Source: Veillonella parvula DSM 2008 (lineage in GTDB: Bacteria > Bacillota > Negativicutes > Veillonellales > Veillonellaceae). From it: DNA of 64,000 nt. The position numbers were made by a program, and so were the translations under genes. The notes under the pieces are model-generated. The model worked only from the letters and a program-made list of their open reading frames with translations. It did no database searches and was not told the origin of the DNA. Within the stretch, counting starts at the first letter, position 1. Each line of letters begins with the position of its first letter. Of this stretch, positions 23,949 through 34,067 are shown piece after piece. The DNA lies in the NCBI RefSeq assembly GCF_000024945.1, contig NC_013520.1, positions 1,078,501 through 1,142,500 of the forward strand, read 5' to 3'.

Positions 23949-24926
23949 TTATCCTTTATACCCACAATAGGTAATACATAAATCTCTAAATCGCCAAATA
24001 TCGCCCTTACTACTACGACTATCTAAAATAATCTCATAGAGCCCTTTTAATAAAGCTCGCAAGGCCTTAACTGAAATTCTAGGACTTGCTTCGTAAGCCA
24101 ACTTAATCGGATATGGTTTAAATGACGAATCATGGTCCTTACATAAGTTTTGTATGGCTTGAACAGACATTCCCGCTTGGCGACATTCGCTAACCAGTAG
24201 CTGCAAACGTAACTGCCCCTCAATATAGCTCATAGCACGATCTAATTCTTTATAGCCGAACATAAACGGAAATAATTCAAGCAATGTATCAATATCTCGT
24301 TTCAACAAAGCCTCTTTAAAGGTGAAAATATTTTTAGCACCATAGTCACTACCATTCTCTTCAAGGAACTCTTTCGTAATGACTTTATCACCTGTTATCT
24401 GTAAAAAATAACGGTCAAATTCGGTTTTCATAAATGAAACCGGTACATCTTGCCACAAATCGATGAGATGAGCTACATATTCTTGTGCATCAGGAGTCAT
24501 TTTAAATCCATTAAATGTACAATATTGACGAATCCACATCACAAGGTCTGCCCCTTCAAGGCGCTTGCATTCACGATTCGATATTTTATTTAAAAGCTCT
24601 TTATTCTGCTTGATTCGTTTATCTATCATGTTATGATAAATCAAAACAATTGGATTATCCCCATTATATTCCATGATGAGCTCATATAATGGGACCCAAG
24701 CATCACTATTTTTACCGCTTTTACGAATAATGGGCAAATTAACTAAACAGAATACCTTTTGATCTCCAAAGAGTGAATCTTCACAGAGCTTTTCACTAAT
24801 CTTCTGTGGGCCCGCCTCATCGTCTAATACGGTCACTGGAAGGTCTGGATAGGCACTTAAAAATTTGCGTTTTTCTTCTTCAATTAATTGTGGCTCATCG
24901 CCATAAATGAGTTGAATATGTGCCAT
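23949..24926 (-). CDS. holA: DNA polymerase III delta subunit
   Basis: 325 residues from the ATG at 24926, preceded by AAAGGAG; an upstream in-frame GTG at 24941 lacks a site. It begins MAHIQLIYGDEPQLIEEEK, the HolA start (QLIYGDE), with CEDSLFGDQKVFCLVN and VLIYHNMIDKRIKQNKELLNKI further on. It belongs to the clamp-loader fold without a Walker P-loop, as expected for delta. It opens the sliding clamp for PolC, encoded directly downstream. It follows comEC by 11 bases, as in the Bacillus comE/holA neighbourhood. Confidence 0.92.
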   Translation of the reverse strand: MAHIQLIYGDEPQLIEEEKRKFLSAYPDLPVTVLDDEAGPQKISEKLCEDSLFGDQKVFCLVNLPIIRKSGKNSDAWVPLYELIMEYNGDNPIVLIYHNMIDKRIKQNKELLNKISNRECKRLEGADLVMWIRQYCTFNGFKMTPDAQEYVAHLIDLWQDVPVSFMKTEFDRYFLQITGDKVITKEFLEENGSDYGAKNIFTFKEALLKRDIDTLLELFPFMFGYKELDRAMSYIEGQLRLQLLVSECRQAGMSVQAIQNLCKDHDSSFKPYPIKLAYEASPRISVKALRALLKGLYEIILDSRSSKGDIWRFRDLCITYCGYKG

Positions 24927-24937
24927 GTTTTCTCCTT

Positions 24938-27163
24938 TCACAGATAGATATCTTTGATATAGCCGTATCCCATTATATACATATGTTCTGTTGATGGATC
25001 CACATCGCGTAACGCACCGTGGGGACTGCCAAATAGAATTGTACTATGAGGTGAAATACGCCCTATTTCATTCATTACACTGGATCGACTCGTTATATAT
25101 AACACATTAGTCTTATCATTTAATTTTAGATTTTTTTCTCTACTTTGTCCATTATATACGACGATTTGGTTCATACCATTTTTATATACCACCTGTACAG
25201 AACTGTTACTATGAAAGTACTCAACTTTTACATCTTTAGACTTTACACCATATGCCCTTATGGCCTGATTAATAAGTCTTTCATTAGGTATAGTTTTAAT
25301 ATAATCTGGTGCATCGATTAATAGATATGCTCCTCTATGGTTTGGGTCTATGCAAAGTAACACATTACACTGTTTCATAGGAATATAATGGATTATTGTG
25401 TCCTTGTGATGCTGAGTCACATAGTATGAAGCACCAAAGGTTGCAACTATACATAATAAGGACATCACTATATATACAGTATACTTATTCTTATGTGTCA
25501 AAAAATACGTAAACAAACCTAATAGAGCATAATATATATAAACACAATAAAGATGCATCATACCAAGCCAAAGTAGACTATAACTACGTCCTAAGACATG
25601 ATTTAAATATAAAGATATTCGCAATAGTAGATCTACTAAAGACCATATTAACGATATAGGGAATACGTAACTGACTAAAGTACTTACAAAAATTAAAACT
25701 ATGGATATATCTAATAGGGGCGCTACTATACAGGCTGCTAGCAAACTAGCAATGCTAATATAGTGAAAATAATAGAGTTGTAATGGCAATATGAGTAACT
25801 GTGCGGATACACATAATACAAAAGGTGTTTTTATCCATCTTGGTAACCATTGTATCCGTTCATATAATACTTTTCCCCATATGAGTAAACCATAAGTCGC
25901 CCCGAAGGATAGTTGAAAACTTACATCAAATAAGGAGAACGGATCATATATGATACATAAAATAGCGCATATACATAACGCTTGTTTAGCTTGATATAAT
26001 CGCCCTTTAACATAAGCTATGCACATGAGTATACTCATCATCGTTGCACGTACAACTGGTGCATCTCCACCAACGATACAGCAATATATACAAGCTACTA
26101 ATATACCCCAAATTAAACATGTACGCTTCCGTAATTTAACAAGCCTTCCTAGACCATAAATTAAAGCTAATAATAAAGCAATATGCGAGCCAGATATAGA
26201 AAGAATGTGGATGAGGCCAGTATAAGCAAAATCTTTCATCCGTTCTTCTCCTAGTTCACTATAATGACCACCTAAAGCTAACGCTTGAGCTAATACCTTT
26301 TGTGGTCCATCTAGATTACTAGCAATATTCTTTTCTATAGATTCTCGTATTTGACCACATAGATATAAACTTCTCCTATATATTTCTTCATAAATACTCT
26401 CTTTATATGAAAATGTTTGTAAATCTTTAGCACTGGCAGGTCGATAAACTCCATCGTAGATTCGTCCTCTTGTGTTAGAACTTATATATCTGCCTCGAAG
26501 ATTGATCCGACCTTCCTCTTCAATTAGAAATAAAGGCTTTGGAGTTCCTTCAATAATGGCTTGTTCTCCCAATCTTATTTTGTTATTTGTAGCTGATACC
26601 TTAGAGTATACTTGTAAACGTCCTTGAGCCTTTATATAGGAGTTTTTTGCGGTATCTTTATAAGGATATAATCCATGAAGAGTAACATTATATTTGTAAT
26701 ATTCCTGTCCATCTAGATTTACTATTTCAGGGGATGATACAACAGTACCTAGATATTCTCCTTCTTGCTGTAAATAGTATGATGTATAGCTATTATAATT
26801 AATAATTTGTAAATCTGTTTGATAATAAGATAAACCAACTAAAACAAAGACTAAGATGATTAACTTGCTAAGTGAATGCCATCTTTCAGACGATTGTAAT
26901 GCTTTGAAAATACCCACAACTATAATAGCTAACCCAATAGCAAAGATGTAGTGCATCTGCATAAGTACAGGATAATACTGACCATAGCCTAATATTGTAC
27001 CCATAATTATAGAACCCAATATAGTATGTGCCCATTGACTATGGGTTAAAACCTTAGTGTTCCAATTAACATCATTTGCATCAAAAAAGGGTTCATCATT
27101 CTTGCTATCTTGATGATTAAATTGTAATTTTGTCTTTAATCTTCTTAAATACTCCGTCACCAA
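24938..27163 (-). CDS. comEC: ComEC DNA-uptake channel without the metallo-beta-lactamase motif
   Basis: 741 residues, polytopic inner-membrane protein. N-terminal membrane anchor and DUF4131-like OB region (about 30-260), then the Competence domain: LALGGHYSELGEERMKDFAYTG and HILSISGSHIALLLALIYGL (about residues 290-340), followed by about ten hydrophobic helices. It transports single-stranded DNA into the cytoplasm during transformation. The C-terminal 150 residues after the last helix carry no HxHxDH motif, unlike B. subtilis ComEC, so the putative nuclease domain is absent or replaced. Translation probably starts at TTG or GTG near 27163, inside the end of comEA (47-base overlap). Confidence 0.88.
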   Translation of the reverse strand: MVTEYLRRLKTKLQFNHQDSKNDEPFFDANDVNWNTKVLTHSQWAHTILGSIIMGTILGYGQYYPVLMQMHYIFAIGLAIIVVGIFKALQSSERWHSLSKLIILVFVLVGLSYYQTDLQIINYNSYTSYYLQQEGEYLGTVVSSPEIVNLDGQEYYKYNVTLHGLYPYKDTAKNSYIKAQGRLQVYSKVSATNNKIRLGEQAIIEGTPKPLFLIEEEGRINLRGRYISSNTRGRIYDGVYRPASAKDLQTFSYKESIYEEIYRRSLYLCGQIRESIEKNIASNLDGPQKVLAQALALGGHYSELGEERMKDFAYTGLIHILSISGSHIALLLALIYGLGRLVKLRKRTCLIWGILVACIYCCIVGGDAPVVRATMMSILMCIAYVKGRLYQAKQALCICAILCIIYDPFSLFDVSFQLSFGATYGLLIWGKVLYERIQWLPRWIKTPFVLCVSAQLLILPLQLYYFHYISIASLLAACIVAPLLDISIVLIFVSTLVSYVFPISLIWSLVDLLLRISLYLNHVLGRSYSLLWLGMMHLYCVYIYYALLGLFTYFLTHKNKYTVYIVMSLLCIVATFGASYYVTQHHKDTIIHYIPMKQCNVLLCIDPNHRGAYLLIDAPDYIKTIPNERLINQAIRAYGVKSKDVKVEYFHSNSSVQVVYKNGMNQIVVYNGQSREKNLKLNDKTNVLYITSRSSVMNEIGRISPHSTILFGSPHGALRDVDPSTEHMYIMGYGYIKDIYL

Positions 27164-27686
27164 TGCCCTTCACCCCCTTAATACCTTCAATGGATGTAAA
27201 GGGACCCTTTTGCGAACGATATTCTTCAATTTTCTTCGCCATAGCTGGACCAATACCTGGTAATGAATCTAATTCCTTTGCAGTTGCCGTATTGATATTA
27301 ATTTTGTTACCGCGCAATAAAACCTCTGGATTACCATGGAAGTTAAATACTATGTGGATATGATCTCCCGCATTAACCGACTTTGCCATATTGACTGATT
27401 CTACATCAGCATAAGGTAATAACCCACCTGCTAACTTAACTACATCACCTACAGTAGCACTACTTTCAAACTCATATAAACCAGGTGAAACTACGGCGCC
27501 CGTAATATAAGCTATAGGTTTGTTGGATGTTTGTTCAACAGTTGATATAGAAGAATTTCCATCTATTGCTCCTTCAGCTAGGACAGAATCGCTTTCATCT
27601 GTTATAATAGGCCATAGGAAATAAATTCCTACTAAAACACATAGGATTAATATAATTGTCATATATGGCTTCAATTTTACTTTCAT
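27117..27686 (-). CDS. comEA: ComEA DNA receptor
   Basis: 189 residues. One N-terminal transmembrane helix (MTIILILCVLVGIYFLWPII, about 9-28), an SLBB-like domain (AYITGAVVSPGLYEFES, about 54-70; VNAGDHIHIVF), and a C-terminal helix-hairpin-helix pair: NINTATAKELDSLPGIGPAM and FTSIEGIKGVKGIGDGVF. It binds double-stranded DNA outside the inner membrane and hands it to ComEC. First gene of comEA-comEC-holA-polC, with TAGGAGGT before the ATG. Gene order partly matches the Bacillus comE operon. Confidence 0.95.
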   Translation of the reverse strand: MKVKLKPYMTIILILCVLVGIYFLWPIITDESDSVLAEGAIDGNSSISTVEQTSNKPIAYITGAVVSPGLYEFESSATVGDVVKLAGGLLPYADVESVNMAKSVNAGDHIHIVFNFHGNPEVLLRGNKININTATAKELDSLPGIGPAMAKKIEEYRSQKGPFTSIEGIKGVKGIGDGVFKKIKDKITI

Positions 27687-27745
27687 AATGCACCTCCTAC
27701 TAAAGGATTTTCCAATATAAAAGTAAACTCCTACCGTTGACTCTA

Positions 27746-27773
27746 TTGGTCACACAAGCAGGAGTTTTATAAT
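27746..27773 (+). promoter_or_regulatory. Promoter of the M29 aminopeptidase gene
   Basis: TTGGTC (27746-27751), 16 bases, TATAAT (27768-27773), 24 bases before the ATG. The promoter overlaps a near-perfect 10-bp inverted repeat (AAACTCCTAC at 27725-27734 with GCAGGAGTTT at 27758-27767), a possible operator or a hairpin. Confidence 0.5.
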
Positions 27774-27797
27774 TGATGTCGAATATAAGGAGACTCA

Positions 27798-29027
27798 ATG
27801 AATCAAGATACATTAAGAAAATATGCCCGTACATTATTACAATACGGCGTAAATTTACAACAAGATCAAACTTTAGTTATTTCTGTTGATGTGGAAAATA
27901 AAGACTTTGCAGTTATCGTTACAGAAGAAGCCTATCAATTGGGGGCTAAAGAGGTTGTTCTCAACTGGCGCTGTTCACCTATTGCACGTCAACGTTTAAT
28001 ACATGCCAAAGAAACAGTCTTAGAAAAACCTGCTAACTGGATTCCTGAATTCTACAAACAATACATCGATGATAAAGCGGCATTCTTATCTTTAATTAGT
28101 GCCAACCCTAAAGCCCTTGCTGGCATCCCGACAGAACGTATTTCTTTACAGTCACGTAATTTAAACAAAGCCTTATCCTTCTATCACACAGCCATTATGA
28201 ATTCTTCTGTTACTTGGTGCGTTGCTTCTGTGCCAACTGTTTTATGGGCAGATTCACTCGGTTATGAAGGTACCGATGAAGAAAAAATCGACCAATTGTG
28301 GGCAACTTTGCTTAAACTTTGTCGCATCGAAGGCATTGAGGCAAAGGATACATACCGTCACCACATGGCTAAATTACGCCGTCGTCGCGAAGCAATTAAT
28401 AAACTAGACTTAAAAGCATTACGTTACACTTGTGAAAATGGTACTGACCTCTTACTAGAATTACCAGAAGGTCATATTTGGCAAGGCGGTGAAGAAGCGT
28501 CTAAAGATGGTACTATCTTCAATGCTAATATTCCTACCGAAGAAATTTTCTCTGCACCACAGTACAATGGTGTAAACGGCATTGTATATAGCACAAAACC
28601 CTTAATTTATCATGGCAATACGATTTCTGATTTCTCCTTCACTTTCAAAGAAGGTAAAATTGTAGAATACACTGCAAAAGAAGGTTATGAAGTACTAAAA
28701 GAATTAGTTGAGACAGATGAAGGCTCACACTACCTTGGCGAAGTTGCATTAGTTGATCATTTTAGTCCAATCAGCCAATCTAATCAAATCTTCTATGAAA
28801 CATTATTTGATGAAAATGCATCATGCCATCTAGCAATTGGAGCCTCTTACCCTACATGCCTCAAAAACAGTGATGGTTTATCTGACGACGAATTAAAAGA
28901 ACGTGGTTTGAACCACTCTTTAACACATGTAGACTTTATGATTGGTCATGAACATATGAATATCAAAGGCTATACACGTGATGGCCAAGAAGTAGACATC
29001 ATGATCGATGGTCGCTTACAAGTATAA
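27798..29027 (+). CDS. M29-family metallo-aminopeptidase (AmpS/PepS type)
   Basis: 409 residues, cytosolic. Typical start (DTLRKYARTLLQYGVNLQQDQTL quoted in part: YARTLLQYGVNL), then WGGxE-like metal region GHIWQGGEEASKDG, NIPTEEIFSAPQYNGVNGIV, the conserved LGEVALVDHFSPISQ with FYETLFDENASCHLAIGASY, and SLTHVDFMIGHEHMNIKGYT, which supply the metal-binding Glu, His and Asp. It removes N-terminal residues from short peptides with broad specificity. It is a single gene lying divergently from comEA and convergently to the dCMP deaminase, with its own promoter and terminator. Confidence 0.92.
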   Translation: MNQDTLRKYARTLLQYGVNLQQDQTLVISVDVENKDFAVIVTEEAYQLGAKEVVLNWRCSPIARQRLIHAKETVLEKPANWIPEFYKQYIDDKAAFLSLISANPKALAGIPTERISLQSRNLNKALSFYHTAIMNSSVTWCVASVPTVLWADSLGYEGTDEEKIDQLWATLLKLCRIEGIEAKDTYRHHMAKLRRRREAINKLDLKALRYTCENGTDLLLELPEGHIWQGGEEASKDGTIFNANIPTEEIFSAPQYNGVNGIVYSTKPLIYHGNTISDFSFTFKEGKIVEYTAKEGYEVLKELVETDEGSHYLGEVALVDHFSPISQSNQIFYETLFDENASCHLAIGASYPTCLKNSDGLSDDELKERGLNHSLTHVDFMIGHEHMNIKGYTRDGQEVDIMIDGRLQV

Positions 29028-29046
29028 ACATAAATAAAAGATAACG

Positions 29047-29083
29047 AAATCCCCCATATACAACTGTATATAGGGGATTTTAA
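29047..29083. terminator. Bidirectional terminator
   Basis: Arms AAATCCCC and GGGGATTT with extended ATATACA/TATATA pairing (29047-29080), then TTTTA. It separates convergent genes. Confidence 0.8.
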
Positions 29084-29105
29084 AAGCAATTAAATTTTTA
29101 TTACA

Positions 29106-29585
29106 TTACAATGTGATATTCAAAGTGCGGCCTGTAGGCTTGTATTCAATAATTTCTACACCTGCGGTTTTCAACATTCGTTTAGAAGCTTTTACCTCTT
29201 TCGTATCCTTATATAAGTCATCACGATAGATAACGGCCTTAATACCACTTTGAATAATGGCTTTCGCACATTCATTACAAGGGAAAAGTGTTACATATAT
29301 TTTAGAACCTTCTAAAGAACCGCCCCGATAATTAAGTATGGCATTCAGTTCACTATGAACGGTATAAAAGTATTTATTATCATCCGCCGTATCGCGTTCC
29401 CATGTGAAATCATCATCACTACAATTTAATGGCATCCCATTATAGCCAATAGACAATATTTTATTATCATTGCTCACAATACAGGCACCTACTTGTGTGT
29501 TTGGATCTTTAGAACGCTGTGCCGCTAAAATGGCAACACCCATGAAGTATTCATCCCAGGAAATATAATCGTTACGTTTTGCCAT
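29106..29585 (-). CDS. comEB: dCMP deaminase (ComEB-like)
   Basis: 159 residues, zinc-dependent cytidine/deoxycytidylate deaminase family: VHSELNAI (zinc His and catalytic Glu) and LFPCNECAKAIIQSG (two zinc Cys), plus the N-terminal DPNTQVGACIV and GYNGMP. It converts dCMP to dUMP for thymidylate synthesis. In Bacillus this gene lies between comEA and comEC; here it is about 1.4 kb away, beyond a divergent aminopeptidase, on the same strand. It follows leuS after a terminator, so it is probably transcribed alone or by read-through. Confidence 0.92.
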   Translation of the reverse strand: MAKRNDYISWDEYFMGVAILAAQRSKDPNTQVGACIVSNDNKILSIGYNGMPLNCSDDDFTWERDTADDNKYFYTVHSELNAILNYRGGSLEGSKIYVTLFPCNECAKAIIQSGIKAVIYRDDLYKDTKEVKASKRMLKTAGVEIIEYKPTGRTLNITL

Positions 29586-29599
29586 AGTTACCTCTCTTA

Positions 29600-29635
29600 A
29601 AAATAAGCCCCCATCTACCTATGTAGTTGGGGGCT
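29600..29635 (-). terminator. Terminator of leuS
   Basis: Stem AAGCCCCCA/TGGGGGCTT (29605-29613, 29627-29635) with further TCTAC/GTAG pairing, followed by ATTTTTAAG on the minus strand. Confidence 0.85.
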
Positions 29636-29668
29636 TACATTATTAACCAAAAATATCATCATTTATAT

Positions 29669-32137
29669 TTATTTAACAACGATATTTACAAGTTTACCTG
29701 GTACATAAATAACTTTTACAATGTTTTTACCTTCTGTAAACTCTTGAACACGACTAGACTCTTTAGCCATTGTTTCTAATTCTTCTTTCGTAATATTTAC
29801 GGAAACAGTAAGTTTATCGCGAACTTTACCATTTACTTGCAATACTACTTCTACTTCGTCTACTACAAGCGCAGCTTCTTCGTATACAGGCCAATTTTCA
29901 GTATGAATGGATGTAGTTTCACCCAATTCATGCCATAACTCTTCTGTAATATGAGGAACGAATGGCGCTAAAAGAAGCAATAAGGAACGAGTCAATTCAT
30001 TTGCTAATGCGCTATTGATAGTCTCTGCTTTGTCCTTATAAGCGTACATAGCATTTACAAGTTCCATGATTGCAGAAATTGCTGTATTAAAGTTGAAATT
30101 ATTATCTAAGTCTTCCGTAACCTTTTTGATGACACGGTGTAACTCACGACGCAAAGCGAATTCGTCTTTTGTAAGTTCACCAGTTACATTCTTCTTAGCC
30201 TCTTCGTTATACGTATCAACGATACGCCATACACGACCTAAGAAACGGTAAGAGCCTTCAACACCTTGATCAGACCAATCAAGGTCACGATCGACAGGAG
30301 CCGCGAATAGAATAAACAAACGAGCAGTATCTGCACCATAGGTATTGATAATTTCTTCAGGAGAAACTACATTACCTTTAGATTTAGACATTTTGCTGCC
30401 TTCTTTAAGAACCATACCTTGCGTCAATAAGCCGCGGAATGGTTCATTAGCTTCGATAAGGTCTAAATCGTGAATAACTTTCACAAAGAATCGAGAGTAC
30501 AACAAGTGCAAGATAGCATGTTCAATGCCGCCGATATATTGGTCAACATTCATCCAGTAATTAGCAATTTTTTTATCGAATGGAGCTTGGTCGTTTTTAG
30601 CGTCTGTATAGCGCAAGAAGTACCAAGAGGAATCGATAAATGTGTCCATCGTGTCTGTTTCACGACGTGCAGGGCCACCACACTTAGGACATGTAGTATT
30701 TAGGAAGCTTTCAGATGTAGCTAATGGAGATACGGCACCAGATTCAAATTTAACATTCTCTGGCAAGCGTACTGGTAACTGTTCTTCAGGAACGAGTTGT
30801 TCACCACATTTTTCACAATATACTACAGGAATTGGCACGCCCCAATAACGTTGACGAGAAATCAACCAGTCACGAAGGCGGAAGTTTACTTTACCTTCAC
30901 CAATACCGCGTTCATTAAGAGCAGCTGTAATATTTTTACGAGCCTCTGCAGATGTTTGGCCGTTATAATCGCCAGAGTTAACTAGAATGCCATCTTCATG
31001 GTACCATTCTTGCCATTTTTCAAGGCTATATTCTTCGCCTTCACAAGCTACAACCTGTTTAATTGGCAAATCGTATTTATGAGCAAATTCCCAGTCACGT
31101 TCATCATGTGCAGGAGAACCCATTACAGCGCCTGTACCATAGTCTACTAATACATAGTTAGCAATCCAAACTGGAACTTGTTCGCCAGACATAGGGTTTA
31201 CTGCATAAGAGCCTGTGAACATACCTTCTTTAGGTGCCTCTGTAGATGTACGGTCAATATCGCTCATATTCCGCATACGTGTAATAAAAGATTCTAATTC
31301 AGCTTTATTAGGAGCGTTTTCAATAATGCGTTCTACATATGGATGTTCAGGAGCCAGTACTACATAGCTTACGCCATAAATTGTATCTACACGGGTCGTA
31401 TACACAGATACACGTTCATTAATAGAAGGTACTTCAAAGGAAAACTCCGTACCTTCTGAGCGGCCAATCCAATTCTTTTGCATCAATTTAACGCGTTGTG
31501 GCCAGTGATCAAGAGTATCCAAATCAGTTAACAAGCGATCTGCATATTCAGTGATGCGCAAGAACCATTGAGACAAGTCTTTTTTCTCAACTGGGTTATC
31601 ACAGCGCCAGCAAGCACCATCGATGACTTGTTCGTTTGCCAATACAGTATGACAAGTTTCACACCAGTTTACTTTAGCTTCTTTTTTGTACGCTAAGCCT
31701 TTTTTATAGAACTGTTCAAAAAACCATTGAGTCCATTTATAGTAATCTTCTTTACATGTTGCTACTTCGCGATCCCAATCGTAGGACAAACCAAGAGCTT
31801 TTTGTTGTAATTTCATGTTCTCGATATTATCAAGAGTCCATGTTTTAGGTGCAATACCATGTTTGATAGCCGCATTTTCAGCAGGCATACCAAAGGAGTC
31901 CCAGCCCATTGGATGCAACACGTTGAAGCCCTTCATTTTTTTGAAACGAGCTACTACATCACCGATGGAATAGTTACGCACGTGACCCATGTGTAAATTA
32001 CCAGATGGGTACGGGAACATTTCTAATACATAGTATTTTTCTTTAGATTCATCATATTCTGTTTTAAACGTATGGTTATCTTCCCAATACTGTTGCCACT
32101 TTTTTTCAATATCTTGGGCTACATATTTTTCGTTCAT
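29669..32137 (-). CDS. leuS: Leucyl-tRNA synthetase
   Basis: 822 residues. Class I synthetase with [20 protein letters not shown] (HIGH motif), the zinc-like [21 protein letters not shown] (quoted in part: CETC...CWRC), the CP1 editing domain around [19 protein letters not shown] and [17 protein letters not shown] (editing Asp), a second CPKCGG, the KMSKSKGN motif, and a C-terminal tRNA-binding domain ending [13 protein letters not shown]. Length is standard. GAGGAGG precedes the ATG. Only about 90 bases separate it from the GH18 gene, and no T-box is visible there. Confidence 0.98.
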   Translation of the reverse strand: MNEKYVAQDIEKKWQQYWEDNHTFKTEYDESKEKYYVLEMFPYPSGNLHMGHVRNYSIGDVVARFKKMKGFNVLHPMGWDSFGMPAENAAIKHGIAPKTWTLDNIENMKLQQKALGLSYDWDREVATCKEDYYKWTQWFFEQFYKKGLAYKKEAKVNWCETCHTVLANEQVIDGACWRCDNPVEKKDLSQWFLRITEYADRLLTDLDTLDHWPQRVKLMQKNWIGRSEGTEFSFEVPSINERVSVYTTRVDTIYGVSYVVLAPEHPYVERIIENAPNKAELESFITRMRNMSDIDRTSTEAPKEGMFTGSYAVNPMSGEQVPVWIANYVLVDYGTGAVMGSPAHDERDWEFAHKYDLPIKQVVACEGEEYSLEKWQEWYHEDGILVNSGDYNGQTSAEARKNITAALNERGIGEGKVNFRLRDWLISRQRYWGVPIPVVYCEKCGEQLVPEEQLPVRLPENVKFESGAVSPLATSESFLNTTCPKCGGPARRETDTMDTFIDSSWYFLRYTDAKNDQAPFDKKIANYWMNVDQYIGGIEHAILHLLYSRFFVKVIHDLDLIEANEPFRGLLTQGMVLKEGSKMSKSKGNVVSPEEIINTYGADTARLFILFAAPVDRDLDWSDQGVEGSYRFLGRVWRIVDTYNEEAKKNVTGELTKDEFALRRELHRVIKKVTEDLDNNFNFNTAISAIMELVNAMYAYKDKAETINSALANELTRSLLLLLAPFVPHITEELWHELGETTSIHTENWPVYEEAALVVDEVEVVLQVNGKVRDKLTVSVNITKEELETMAKESSRVQEFTEGKNIVKVIYVPGKLVNIVVK

Positions 32138-32227
32138 GTAGGGGCCTCCTCATATGGTCAACCTCATAAGTTGCCATTTTATAATTAATGTTTTTATTTT
32201 ACTACGTACTGTAAAAGCAGTCAAACA

Positions 32228-33910
32228 CTAGCGTTTTACGACTTGAATAGTTTTTGTTAAATCATTTTTAGGGCTTGTATTTTGATTCGAACTATAACTA
32301 GTATATAAATCATTTTGCTCTTTAACTGTTTGTTTATTATGCTCTTTTTTAGCTTTAGCCTCTTCTTCTAAGCGTTTTTTCTCAGCTTTTACTTTTTCAG
32401 CTTCTTCTTTTGCTTTGCGTTTAGCAGCCTCTTTCTCTTCTTTAGCTTTCCGTTTTGCTTCCGCTTTAGCTGCTTTTTCTTTTTCTTTTTCTTCTAAGCG
32501 TAATTTGTATTGTTCAAGCTTTGTTAATGGTTTAGCTTCTTGAACTACAGGTTCAGGAACAACTGCTGTAGAAGATTTAGGAATACCACGTCCTAAGTCT
32601 TTTTCTTGAATCATAGTAATCGTAGAAGAATCTTCAAACCCTTTACGCCATGCAGCAAACCCACCAAGGTGTAATTCTTTTACCAGATCAAGTTTTAAGC
32701 CTAACGATGTATTATCTTCAAACCAAATACGATCTGAACCAGAAGCTGTTGGAATAGATAAATAGTATAACTTTAATCGATCGTCCCAAGTCATTTTATC
32801 TCTGTAATTAGCAAAGTAATTACTTGTATTCTTCATAGCCAATGTTTCGCTTTTAGCATAACCATTCGTGTCATGCCATAAGCGCATATAGAATGGTACG
32901 CCTAATATTAACTTTTGAGAAGGAACTTCAGATAGCATTCTTTCTGTATGGCTACGAACCCAAGGATAACTTGCAACAGGACCTGCAGTAGTACTCTTAG
33001 CCCAAGTTTCGTCATACGCCATAAGAACTACATAGTCTACTTTATCTGCCAAAGCTTTACGGTTATACACTAATGACCATTCTGGACTATCAGAATAGCC
33101 AGTCACATCAATAGAAGTTTTAATATTATACTGATGTAAATGATTAGACAAATATGCTACAAATGTTGTTAAACGATCACGGTCAGCATAATCAATGTTT
33201 TCAAAGTCAAAGTTATAACCATCAAACCCATATATATAGGCATATTGAACAAGATTATGAGCAAATTTCTTCCATACCGATTGATCCGCCAGAATACCAC
33301 TTGTAAAATTAGAGTCAAAACGATTAGTAATCAACGGCCAAATATGATAGCCTTTATCCTTATACACTTTCACATAATCAATATTTACATTTGAACTTGC
33401 TTCTAAACCTAAGCTATGCAATTTAAACCAACTTGGAGAAATAATATTATCACCACTCGTATTGAGTTTTGCCTGATACGGAATTCCCTCTGTTGTCCAT
33501 GGATCAAAAGCCCAAGCCAATGGTGTTTGCAATGTATAAGGTGCTTTCACCGTAGATGCTTCTGGTGCAGGTCCTAAAATAAGTTGACCATTATTTTTTG
33601 TATAACTAACACCCAGCATAGCTGGCTCAGACTCAATATCTACATAGGATATACCATCTTTTTTAGTAATGGGCAATTTAACAGGTTCACCTACGGCTGC
33701 AGGATTTAAAATAACCGTATCACCTTGCAATTCACTTTGTGGAACATATACTGTATATGCTGTTTTATATTGATTTGCTTCGTAATGACGTGTAGTAGTG
33801 GCTAAAAATTGATCTAATGGTACCAATACCTCTGCTTGTACGAATGTACTTGATAATGCAGACATTACTAAAGCTGTTAACGATTTTATAATAGTAGATT
33901 TATGAATCAT
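32228..33910 (-). CDS. Exported GH18-family protein with Lys/Glu-rich C-terminal helix
   Basis: 560 residues. Signal peptide MIHKSTIIKSLTALVMSALS...VQA (cleavage about residue 26). The first 130 residues resemble a beta-rich copper-amine-oxidase-like or LysM-free N-domain. Then comes a GH18 TIM barrel: YGFDGYNFDFENID (the DxxDxDxE catalytic strand), KTSIDVTGYSD, DYVVLMAYDETWA, PSQKLILGVPFYMRLW and GLGGF-like GGFAAWRKGFED. It is related to YdhD/SleL-type peptidoglycan-active glycosidases. Residues about 455-530 form a charged helix of repeated KAKEE/KRKAEE units. It is probably periplasmic and acts on cell wall; substrate unproven. Confidence 0.85.
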   Translation of the reverse strand: MIHKSTIIKSLTALVMSALSSTFVQAEVLVPLDQFLATTTRHYEANQYKTAYTVYVPQSELQGDTVILNPAAVGEPVKLPITKKDGISYVDIESEPAMLGVSYTKNNGQLILGPAPEASTVKAPYTLQTPLAWAFDPWTTEGIPYQAKLNTSGDNIISPSWFKLHSLGLEASSNVNIDYVKVYKDKGYHIWPLITNRFDSNFTSGILADQSVWKKFAHNLVQYAYIYGFDGYNFDFENIDYADRDRLTTFVAYLSNHLHQYNIKTSIDVTGYSDSPEWSLVYNRKALADKVDYVVLMAYDETWAKSTTAGPVASYPWVRSHTERMLSEVPSQKLILGVPFYMRLWHDTNGYAKSETLAMKNTSNYFANYRDKMTWDDRLKLYYLSIPTASGSDRIWFEDNTSLGLKLDLVKELHLGGFAAWRKGFEDSSTITMIQEKDLGRGIPKSSTAVVPEPVVQEAKPLTKLEQYKLRLEEKEKEKAAKAEAKRKAKEEKEAAKRKAKEEAEKVKAEKKRLEEEAKAKKEHNKQTVKEQNDLYTSYSSNQNTSPKNDLTKTIQVVKR

Positions 33911-33960
33911 GTACTCTCCTAATTCTAGGTCCCATACTGGGATACAATACTAATCTCTAT

Positions 33961-33969
33961 ATTATACCA
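33961..33969 (-). promoter_or_regulatory. Extended -10 promoter of the GH18 gene
   Basis: Minus-strand TGGTATAAT (extended -10), about 51 bases before the start codon. The -35 region is poor. The leader contains a small hairpin TCCCA/TGGGA (33930-33942). Confidence 0.4.
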
Positions 33970-33994
33970 TATTATATATAGTTCATCTCTTTTC

Positions 33995-34023
33995 TTGCAT
34001 GAAGGATATATGTAATTTATAAT
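33995..34023 (+). promoter_or_regulatory. lgt promoter
   Basis: TTGCAT (33995-34000), 17 bases, TATAAT (34018-34023), 44 bases upstream of the lgt ATG. Confidence 0.65.
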
Positions 34024-34067
34024 TTAATCTATGTACTAATAAAAAATTATCACATAAGGAGTTTTGT

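Noticed and set aside
32138-32227. T-box leader for leuS
   Set aside because: The gap is about 90 bases and lacks the AGGGTGG-ACCGCG sequence and a Stem I; contrast with the clear T-box before glyQ.
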